From Gemmatimonadota bacterium (GTDB taxonomy: Bacteria; Gemmatimonadota; Gemmatimonadetes; Gemmatimonadales; Gemmatimonadaceae), in NCBI GenBank assembly GCA_003131365.1, contig PKVB01000214.1:4122-10963 (forward strand): a DNA stretch of 6,842 nt, given 5' to 3'. Shown piece by piece: positions 1 to 5,812 of the stretch; the stretch's first letter is position 1, and every line of letters starts with the position of its first letter. The notes beneath the pieces are model-generated. The model worked only from the letters and a program-made list of their open reading frames with translations. It was not told the DNA's origin and made no database searches. The translations under genes and the position numbers were made by a program.

Positions 1-242
1 GTCAGATTCGCGAAGACAGGTCCGGATTGTCGTCCAAGAGACTGCACCGCGACCTGCCCGCGCGCTGCGTCAGCCGCCGTGAGTAGCTGCCAGCCGGAGC
101 TGACCGAAGTTGCAGTCGTTGCAGTCCCGGCTGCGGAGGTCGTAGCCGCGGCGGGACGCTCGACGCGCGCGTACCAGTACCACAGCGCGATGAGACAGAT
201 GAGGATGACGAGACAGCCGGCCCTTTTTAGACAACCTTTCAT
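1..242 (-). CDS. Membrane-anchored protein of unknown function (N-terminal 80 codons, cut by left edge)
   Basis: An open frame on the minus strand begins at ATG 242-240 and has no stop before the window ends, so only the first 80 codons are visible. The protein starts with a short basic stretch (K2, K6, R7), then a hydrophobic segment at about residues 9-24 that ends in WYWY. This is a typical uncleaved signal anchor with the N-terminus inside. A Thr/Ala/Ser-rich linker follows (about 31-50), then the start of a soluble part with W51, L53 and a GPVFANL stretch at 74-80, which should lie in the periplasm. I have an unverified memory of similar short proteins in Gemmatimonadota and can name no function. 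The start has no clear Shine-Dalgarno sequence, but no other in-frame start lies close upstream. The gene follows the receptor gene on the same strand after 83 bp. Codon third positions are mostly G or C, as expected for coding DNA here. Confidence 0.72.
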   Translation of the reverse strand, partial: MKGCLKRAGCLVILICLIALWYWYARVERPAAATTSAAGTATTATSVSSGWQLLTAADAARGQVAVQSLGRQSGPVFANL

Positions 243-267
243 GGCGTATGTGCGTGTAGGATGGGGG

Positions 268-296
268 AGAATACCCCGTCAGGTGGAGTCAGGCAA
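268..296 (-). promoter_or_regulatory. Candidate sigma70-type promoter for the partial left-edge gene
   Basis: Reading the minus strand, TTGCCT (296-291) is followed after exactly 17 bp by TATTCT (273-268). Each hexamer matches the housekeeping consensus at 4 of 6 positions and the spacing is ideal. Transcription would start near 261, giving a leader of about 19 nt before the ATG at 242. Sigma factor preferences in this organism are not known, so this is a motif match only. Confidence 0.35.
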
Positions 297-316
297 AGGG
301 GGAGGCCGACTCCGCC
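295..316 (-). terminator. Weak candidate terminator after the receptor gene
   Basis: Just past the receptor stop codon (328-326), the minus strand can fold a short GC-rich hairpin. A 4-bp GGAG/CTCC stem (310-313 with 301-304) closes a 5-nt loop; one G/G mismatch and two more G-C pairs extend it to 298-316. Only three T residues follow (297-295), so termination would be inefficient. The hairpin abuts the candidate -35 of the next gene. Confidence 0.28.
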
Positions 317-325
317 CGATGCCCG

Positions 326-790
326 CTATTGGTTGCCGGGACCCCCGCGCTCGCGCCTTCCCTCTCCGTCTTCACGCCGCAGCCCAGGCGTCTTGATGCT
401 TTCCGGCACCTTGTCCCACTGCGCGGGCGTCAGAATCGCCTTCGAGTCATTGATTGCCTGCGTCGCCAGCTTTCTCGCCTCGGCAATCGTCGGCTGGAGC
501 TTGGTGAAAACTGTCATCGGGTCCGGATTCTTTGTCGTCGTGTCGCCGAGTACGTTGGCGACTTTCTCGATCAGCGAATCCGATTTGATCTTGAAGGCGT
601 CGCTGCCCTTTTGAAGCTTTGCGACCTGATCCGGCGTCAGCTCGAGCTTCGCCGAGTCGTTGACGGCGATGATGTCGAGGAATGCGTTCGGCACGAGACG
701 CGTCATGCGCGCCTTGAGCGCCTCCGGATCAAGGCGTCCGCCGGCCCCTCGGCCGATCGCATTGTTGAACTGCTGGCGTGCGGGATCCGT
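326..790 (-). other. C-terminal extension of the receptor with two LTxxQ motifs (Spy/CpxP-like)
   Basis: This part of the receptor gene encodes residues 1068-1221, beyond the last predicted barrel strand. It is rich in Lys, Asp, Ala and Leu and should be largely helical. LTPDQ (1118-1122) and LTPAQ (1187-1191) lie 69 residues apart. Paired LTxxQ motifs at the ends of helices mark the periplasmic Spy/CpxP chaperone and metal-sensor family. Barrel C-termini face the periplasm, so this segment would hang below the outer membrane. The final 19 or so residues are Gly/Arg/Glu-rich and probably disordered. The motif match is visible; shared fold or function is inference. Confidence 0.6.
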
Positions 791-3700
791 CCCGAGCGCA
801 AGGCGCCCCTGAACTGCTATCTGGAACGGGACACGAAAAGCGTTCCGCGTTCCATTGGTAGCTCCGAAGTGCTCGTTGACCTGGTACTGGTAAGTATCGG
901 TCGTCGGATCGAATCCGCGCACATAAAGAAGGGTACGGTCGGGGAACGATGGCTGTCCCCAGCCGTGAAGATTGTTGCTGCCGTGGAGCAGCTGGTCGAG
1001 CCCGGTGAGTGTATTGAGCGCGATCACGGAGATGGTGAGCCTGCGATCGAGGCCGAACGCGGCAGGCCTGATGTTGGCCTGGAGATCGAGCGCGGGAGAC
1101 CACGGGCTCGAGCAGCTGCTGCGGGCGGCGACCTTTCCCAATTGACTGAGGAGGCAATCGCGCGCGCGCTGCGAGGTGTTCGCTAGCAAGCGGGTCATTC
1201 CGTTCGCGACCGCGGTATCACCGGCAGCCGCGGCAGCGGCGGGATCGAAGACGAATGCGCGATCGTTGTTGCGTCCGTCGCCGTTGATGTCGCCTCCAAC
1301 TAGTGGCGCGAAGAAGCTTCCGGACGTCGCGCGCGCGATCGCCGTCAGCTCGAGCACCGGCTTGATCGGATACGTGATCGTCGCAAGGAGCGCATGGCGC
1401 CGCGCGTTGTCGCTGCGCCCCCACTCAGAGATGTTCGGATTGCCGGCCGTCGATCCGGCCGTTCCACCAAAGCCCTGCACCGCGCCCTGTGAGAAACCCT
1501 GTGACTGATCGAACGAGCTCGTGAGCGTATACGACGCGTTGAACAGAATTCCTTTGCGGTTGATTCCATTGAGCCCGAAGGTGATCTGCTTCGTGTCGGA
1601 TCGGAGATTCGACTGGATCTGGCTCACGACTCCAAACTCCGGGTGCAGCCGCGAGCCGAGCACCGACAGCACGCCGCTGTTCGGCACGATCGCGTTTGCC
1701 GGAGCGTACACGGGGCGATTGCCTTCATTCGCCAAGGTGAACTTGGGAACCGTGTCCAGATTGATGTCAGTTGATCCCGATTGCGCCACACCGCGCGCGT
1801 AGCCGGCGTCGATCGAGAAGGAATAGCGGTCCCAGAATCGGCGATTCAATCCAAACGATGCGCGCCACGCCCGCGGAGCCTGGAAGTCAGGATCGAAGAC
1901 CGTGACGTTGCGGCGCTGGTTGGCGAATATCGGCGTGCCCCCGTTGCACGACGTAGGAATCGTGGAAGGATCGGCCAGATACAAGGCCCAGTCGGGGGTC
2001 GGCGCCGCGGGGCCGACGCACGTGAGGAGCGACTGACCGTTCGCGAGACCAGTGGCGTTGAGCGCCGATGCGAAGAGCTGGGCTGGAGCAGTGCCACGGA
2101 ATTCGCCGAAGCCTCCGCGCACCGTGAGCGGTGGCGGCCCGAACTGCGATTCGCCGACGAAAACGGTGAATCCGGCGCGCGGGCTTACGTGAAACTCCGA
2201 GGGAAGATTGTCTGTACGTCGACCAAACGTCGAATCGACCTCGGGGTTGTATTCCGGCTTGTCTGGATAACGCGATCCCTCGGCGCGCAGTCCGTAGGTC
2301 AGCTGCACCTTTGGGCTCACCCGCCACGAGTCGCCCAGGTACGAGCCGAAATTGTTGGTGGCAGACTCCTGATCGCGCGCAAACAGCGTGCGCGTGAACT
2401 GTGTGGGCTGGCCCGCCGCGAAATCGGCGAGCGAATTGAACGAAAAGGTGCCGAACCGGTTGGGGACGAATCCGACGGAACTCCTTTGTTCATTGATGAG
2501 TCCGCCGAGCTTGAACCTGTGCCCGCCCGCAGTCGTGAGGCGGGAGATCTCATCGCTCATTTCGAGCAAGCTCGATTTCGTCTCCTGCGGCAGCGATGGA
2601 TTTCCCCCGAACTGGAGCGTAGAGATGGCGCTCGTCCCATCGTCGAGGACCGACGCGACCACCACGCGCCCGTCGGGAGCCGACAAATATCCGGAGGTAT
2701 TCCGGTTGTCGACCGATTTGTAGCCGCGGAGCTCGTTGATGAACATCCCGAAATGGGATGTGAGCGTCATCATGCCTCCGCCACCCGATCCCTTGAGATC
2801 ACCACCTGTGTGCGGCAGCGCCAGCGCGTTGAGACGCGAGCCGAGCTGAGTGTTCCCACGCCAGTCTCCCCGCAGCATCAGGGAATGGTCTTCCGCGAAG
2901 TTGTAGTCGACCCGCACGAGCGCCGACGTATTGTCGTTGAGACGCTCATCGGGTGCGAGCGGCGACGTGAGCGGGAGCCCGAAGCCCTGAACGATACTCA
3001 GAAAACGGCTCACCGAATCTTGATTGGTGCCAAGTCGCTGGAGCGTAAGCGGATCGGCCGCCAGAAGGTCGAGAAGCGGATCGGTGCGACGCGAAAATGT
3101 GAGCGCGCCGAACGTGAACAGCTTGTCCTTCACGATCGGTCCGCCGGCGCCAAAGTTGACCTGGTTCTGCGTGTACTTCTGACCGAAGGCGGGATTCGTG
3201 TCGTCCACGAACTCGAGGCTGGGATCGCGAAGGGAATAACTGAAAGCGCCCTGCACATTGTTGGTGCCACCACGCGTCGTTGATGCAACCTGTCCGCCGG
3301 TGAACTGCCCGCGCGCAACATCGTACGTGTTCGTCACGACGCGCGTGTTGCGAATCGCTTCCGAGGGAACGCTCCCCGCGCCGAAGCTGAGGCCGTCCAG
3401 GGTGATGCTGTTCTGGTTGGAAGGCTGACCAGCAACGTTGAAAGACGCCTTGGTGGTGTCGGTGCCCGGCACCTGGATGACTCCGGGCGCGAGAGCGGCC
3501 AGAGCATTCAGATCGCCCGCATCGATGGGCAGGCGATTGATCAGGTTGGGATTGAGGTTGCGCTCGGTGCTGCCGGGCTCCGGCCGCTGATTTGGATCGC
3601 CGCCGCGGCGCCCGCCGCGGACCTGAACGGTCGCCAGCTGGGTGGCGTTGCGGCCCATGCTGAAGTCCGTGATGAGCCGGTCCTCGTCGCCCTGCCGCTG

Positions 3701-3991
3701 GATGTCACGTGAGACGGGCGCCATTCCGATCGCGCGCACAGTGAGGCGGTAGCTTCCGCCGCCATCCGGAAACACGATCGTGTACCGGCCGTCGGCCCCG
3801 GTGGTCTTGGTGCGTGTGATTCCCGTCTCGGCCGACGTGGCTTCGATGCGCGCGCCGGCGACTGCCTGACTGTCGAGTCCCGAGACCCGGCCCATCAATA
3901 TGTCTGTGGTCGATCCGACTTGTGCGACGATCCGCGCGGGAAGAATCAGCGCGAGTAGCAGGATCACAATGCTGAGCGACTTCAAATTCAT
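326..3991 (-). CDS. TonB-dependent outer-membrane receptor with carboxypeptidase-regulatory-like N-domain and LTxxQ C-terminal extension
   Basis: This is a 1221-residue outer-membrane transporter that should import a bulky nutrient (siderophore, oligosaccharide or peptide) using energy from TonB-ExbBD; the substrate cannot be read from the sequence. Order of parts, numbered from the ATG at 3991: signal peptide 1-23 (basic K4, long hydrophobic run, cleavage likely after VA at 22-23); carboxypeptidase-regulatory-like beta-sandwich about 28-110, with the ADGRYT turn typical of the family; a TonB-box-like LATVQV at 119-124; plug about 147-245, including the ITLDGLSFG stretch; beta-barrel to about 1067, whose last strand is FRVPFQIAVQGRLALG. 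Two cysteine pairs (658/682 and 946/960) and a DINGDGRNND loop (901-910) probably lie in extracellular loops. After the barrel come about 154 mostly helical, charged residues with LTPDQ at 1118 and LTPAQ at 1187, ending in a Gly/Arg-rich tail. A TTG at 4000 would add three residues, but it sits 1 nt from the GGAG box; the ATG is 10 nt away and gives a normal signal peptide. The frame is intact. The TBDR call is firm; the role is inferred. Confidence 0.95.
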   Translation of the reverse strand: MNLKSLSIVILLLALILPARIVAQVGSTTDILMGRVSGLDSQAVAGARIEATSAETGITRTKTTGADGRYTIVFPDGGGSYRLTVRAIGMAPVSRDIQRQGDEDRLITDFSMGRNATQLATVQVRGGRRGGDPNQRPEPGSTERNLNPNLINRLPIDAGDLNALAALAPGVIQVPGTDTTKASFNVAGQPSNQNSITLDGLSFGAGSVPSEAIRNTRVVTNTYDVARGQFTGGQVASTTRGGTNNVQGAFSYSLRDPSLEFVDDTNPAFGQKYTQNQVNFGAGGPIVKDKLFTFGALTFSRRTDPLLDLLAADPLTLQRLGTNQDSVSRFLSIVQGFGLPLTSPLAPDERLNDNTSALVRVDYNFAEDHSLMLRGDWRGNTQLGSRLNALALPHTGGDLKGSGGGGMMTLTSHFGMFINELRGYKSVDNRNTSGYLSAPDGRVVVASVLDDGTSAISTLQFGGNPSLPQETKSSLLEMSDEISRLTTAGGHRFKLGGLINEQRSSVGFVPNRFGTFSFNSLADFAAGQPTQFTRTLFARDQESATNNFGSYLGDSWRVSPKVQLTYGLRAEGSRYPDKPEYNPEVDSTFGRRTDNLPSEFHVSPRAGFTVFVGESQFGPPPLTVRGGFGEFRGTAPAQLFASALNATGLANGQSLLTCVGPAAPTPDWALYLADPSTIPTSCNGGTPIFANQRRNVTVFDPDFQAPRAWRASFGLNRRFWDRYSFSIDAGYARGVAQSGSTDINLDTVPKFTLANEGNRPVYAPANAIVPNSGVLSVLGSRLHPEFGVVSQIQSNLRSDTKQITFGLNGINRKGILFNASYTLTSSFDQSQGFSQGAVQGFGGTAGSTAGNPNISEWGRSDNARRHALLATITYPIKPVLELTAIARATSGSFFAPLVGGDINGDGRNNDRAFVFDPAAAAAAGDTAVANGMTRLLANTSQRARDCLLSQLGKVAARSSCSSPWSPALDLQANIRPAAFGLDRRLTISVIALNTLTGLDQLLHGSNNLHGWGQPSFPDRTLLYVRGFDPTTDTYQYQVNEHFGATNGTRNAFRVPFQIAVQGRLALGTDPARQQFNNAIGRGAGGRLDPEALKARMTRLVPNAFLDIIAVNDSAKLELTPDQVAKLQKGSDAFKIKSDSLIEKVANVLGDTTTKNPDPMTVFTKLQPTIAEARKLATQAINDSKAILTPAQWDKVPESIKTPGLRREDGEGRRERGGPGNQ

Positions 3992-4001
3992 GTCCGACAA
4001 T

Positions 4002-4005
4002 CTCC
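4002..4005 (-). promoter_or_regulatory. Ribosome binding site that decides the receptor start codon
   Basis: GGAG on the minus strand lies 10 nt before ATG 3991 and only 1 nt before the in-frame TTG at 4000. The TTG is too close to be used with this box, so the ATG start is preferred. The spacing to the ATG is slightly long but acceptable. Confidence 0.6.
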
Positions 4006-4030
4006 AAAGTTCTCATTCGCGCTGACCTCA

Positions 4031-4036
4031 CTATTA
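4031..4036 (-). promoter_or_regulatory. Possible -10 element for the receptor gene
   Basis: TAATAG on the minus strand matches TATAAT at four of six positions and stands out in GC-rich DNA. Transcription from it would start about 33 nt before the receptor ATG, leaving room for the GGAG box. No good -35 is found 16-18 bp upstream, so this is a weak call; an activator or an alternative sigma factor could be needed. Confidence 0.22.
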
Positions 4037-4157
4037 CGCGTCCGCGTGACCGAATGCTGGGAGCACCGTTTTGTCCGCATATCTCGCCGCTCGCCTTTGT
4101 GCGTGGCAGTGATTTCGGGCGGCTCGAAACGGTTCCCGCTGCCCGCCTGGCGCGCGA

Positions 4158-4163
4158 TACGAT
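4158..4163 (+). promoter_or_regulatory. Possible -10 element placing transcription start at the comM start codon
   Basis: TACGAT matches TATAAT at the four most conserved positions (1, 2, 5 and 6). It ends 5 nt before the comM ATG at 4169, so transcripts would begin at or next to the start codon. That would explain the missing Shine-Dalgarno sequence, but no convincing -35 is present and a 6-bp match of this quality arises easily by chance. Confidence 0.2.
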
Positions 4164-4168
4164 GACTC

Positions 4169-5719
4169 ATGCTCGCCGCGGTCCGTTCGGCTGCTCTCGT
4201 CGGCATTGACGCATACGACGTCATTGTCGAGGTCGATGCGGCGCAGGGGCTTCCGCAGTGGACGATTGTCGGGCTGGCCGCGAGCGCGGTAAAGGAGAGC
4301 CGCGAGCGAGTTGGGGCCGCGCTCGTCAATTCCGGGTTCAAGGTTCCGCCGAGACGCATCACGGTGAACCTGGCGCCAGCGGACATCCGCAAGGAGGGCA
4401 CGGCGTTCGATCTGCCGATCGCCATTGGGATTCTTGTAGCCACGGGACAGCTCGAGTCAGCTGTCGTCGCGGAGCGAATGTTCGTTGGCGAGCTCGGTCT
4501 CGACGGCGCATTGCGCACGATGCGCGGCGCGCTTTCGATCGCCCGTCACGCGCTGCGCACTCGTGTCGCGACGCTCATTCTTCCCGCCCCCAATGTCGCG
4601 GAAGCCAGTCGCGTGAGCGCGCTCGCACTTTGCGCGCCGAGCACACTGGCGGATCTCGTGCGCGAGCTGCGCGCCGGAACGCTGACGCGCGCCGTTGAAG
4701 TGTCCGTCGCGTCGACGCGGAACGGCGATGGAACTGATTTCGCCGACGTCGTCGGCCAGCAGGGAGCCAAGCGCGCCCTCGAAGTTGCTGCCGCGGGCGG
4801 ACACAACGTGTTGCTCATCGGGCCGCCTGGCGCCGGGAAGACGATGCTGGCGCGACGGCTGCCGACGATCCTGCCTCCATTGACCGAAGAGGAAGCGCTG
4901 GAGGTGATCGCGATTCACTCCGTCGCCGGCGTACTCTCGCGAAGCGACGTCAGCGAAGGGGCGCGTCCCTTCCGGGCGCCGCATCACTCTATCTCGTGCG
5001 CCGGACTCATCGGCGGAGGCTCACTCCCTCGTCCGGGAGAGGTAAGCCTCGCTCATCACGGAGTTCTCTTTCTGGACGAGATGCTCGAGTTCCCGCGGCA
5101 CGTCCTGGATGGACTGAGACAGCCGATGGAGGACGCCAAGGTTGTAATCGCTCGCGCATCGCAAGCCGTCACGTATCCCGCTCGGTTCACTCTGATCGGA
5201 GCATCGAATCCGTGTCCGTGCGGCAGAGCGGCCGATCCGCTCGGAGTGTGCAACTGCAGCGCGACGGACATCGAGCGCTACAACGCGCGCATCTCCGGTC
5301 CGTTGGCCGACCGAATCGACATGCACGTCACCGTTGGCGCCGTTGCGCTGCGCGATCTGAGCGGCGCGAGCAATGGTGATTCTTCCCCGTCGATTCGCAC
5401 ACGGGTCGAGCGCGCTCGCGCGATCCAGCGCAGGAGATTCGCACTAAAGCCAGGCATATCCTGCAATGCTTACGCGATCGGCCGCTGGCTCGATGCCAAC
5501 ACTCCAGTACACGCTGAAGCGAGGACGCTCCTTCACACAGCGGCCGAGCGACTCGGCCTGTCAGCGCGCGGCTATCATCGCGTCCTGAAAGTCGCGCGCA
5601 CGATTGCCGACCTAGACGATGTCAAAGAGGTTGCACCAGCTCACGTGGCAGAGGCTCTTCGCTATCGCCCGTTGTCGCGAACGGCTCCGATCCCAACGAC
5701 TACCGCGAACTCACCGTGA
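4169..5719 (+). CDS. comM: YifB/ComM family Mg-chelatase-like AAA+ ATPase
   Basis: This is a 516-residue cytoplasmic hexameric AAA+ ATPase. In Vibrio and Haemophilus the family member ComM is a helicase that drives branch migration as incoming single-stranded DNA recombines with the chromosome during natural transformation; here that role is inferred by homology. The N-terminal ChlI/Lon-S5-like domain (about 20-140) has the family hallmarks KESRERV, PPRRITVNLAPADIRKEG and FDLPIAIGIL. The AAA+ core follows: Walker A GPPGAGKT (218-225), the conserved RPFRAPHHSIS (266-276), Walker B GVLFLDE (298-304) with D303/E304, sensor-1 ASNPCPCG (345-352), and a CxC...CxC set (C349, C351, C361, C363) that could hold zinc. 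The C-terminal Mg-chelatase domain (about 405-502) has SARGYHRVLKVARTIADL, with R467 as the likely sensor-2 arginine. All key residues are present and the length matches the usual 500-510. The start was chosen because MLAAVRSAALVGIDAY matches the conserved family N-terminus. No Shine-Dalgarno sequence precedes it. The gene stands alone, divergent from the receptor and convergent with the DUF3494 gene. Confidence 0.96.
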   Translation: MLAAVRSAALVGIDAYDVIVEVDAAQGLPQWTIVGLAASAVKESRERVGAALVNSGFKVPPRRITVNLAPADIRKEGTAFDLPIAIGILVATGQLESAVVAERMFVGELGLDGALRTMRGALSIARHALRTRVATLILPAPNVAEASRVSALALCAPSTLADLVRELRAGTLTRAVEVSVASTRNGDGTDFADVVGQQGAKRALEVAAAGGHNVLLIGPPGAGKTMLARRLPTILPPLTEEEALEVIAIHSVAGVLSRSDVSEGARPFRAPHHSISCAGLIGGGSLPRPGEVSLAHHGVLFLDEMLEFPRHVLDGLRQPMEDAKVVIARASQAVTYPARFTLIGASNPCPCGRAADPLGVCNCSATDIERYNARISGPLADRIDMHVTVGAVALRDLSGASNGDSSPSIRTRVERARAIQRRRFALKPGISCNAYAIGRWLDANTPVHAEARTLLHTAAERLGLSARGYHRVLKVARTIADLDDVKEVAPAHVAEALRYRPLSRTAPIPTTTANSP

Positions 5720-5756
5720 AGCTCGCGCCAATCCCCTGCTCGACCTGCCGCCAAGA

Positions 5757-5796
5757 GTGAAGGCGGAGGGGCGAGACGTCGCCCCTCCGCCTTCAC
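5757..5796. terminator. Perfect 18-bp inverted repeat, probable bidirectional terminator
   Basis: Bases 5757-5774 and 5779-5796 are exact reverse complements, leaving a 4-nt GACG loop. The stem is very GC-rich and begins 38 nt after the comM stop, between two converging genes, which is the classic site of a two-way terminator. Neither side has a proper T run: the minus side has TCTT directly after the stem, and the plus side continues into a second small hairpin. Termination may therefore rely on the stem or on Rho. Confidence 0.65.
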
Positions 5797-5809
5797 GGCT
5801 GACGAGCCG
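5796..5809 (+). terminator. Second small hairpin with the same GACG loop
   Basis: CGGCT (5796-5800) pairs perfectly with AGCCG (5805-5809) around a GACG loop, and is followed by ACTTTAG. It shares one base with the end of the large inverted repeat and could serve as a back-up terminator for comM transcripts. It is short, so the call is weak. Confidence 0.3.
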
Positions 5810-5812
5810 ACT

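Noticed and set aside
263..277. A small GGGG/CCCC hairpin upstream of the partial gene
   Set aside because: It has only four base pairs around a six-base loop, which is expected by chance in GC-rich DNA, and it overlaps the better-supported -10 candidate.
79..396. A 105-codon plus-strand frame at the left edge
   Set aside because: It overlaps both the anchored-protein gene and the receptor end on the other strand, has low-complexity Ala/Arg/Gly content, and lacks a ribosome binding site.
329..1186. A 285-codon plus-strand frame opposite the receptor C-terminus
   Set aside because: It is antisense to an intact gene and has the same Arg-rich, domain-free composition. It looks like a shadow frame.
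1781..3283. A 500-codon plus-strand frame opposite the receptor gene
   Set aside because: It lies wholly antisense to the well-supported receptor. Its product is Arg/Glu-rich with no signal, domain or motif, as expected from the complement of GC-rich coding DNA.
4054..4168. A possible small gene starting at ATG 4054 in the divergent gap
   Set aside because: The frame runs into comM out of phase, has no ribosome binding site, and encodes nothing recognisable.
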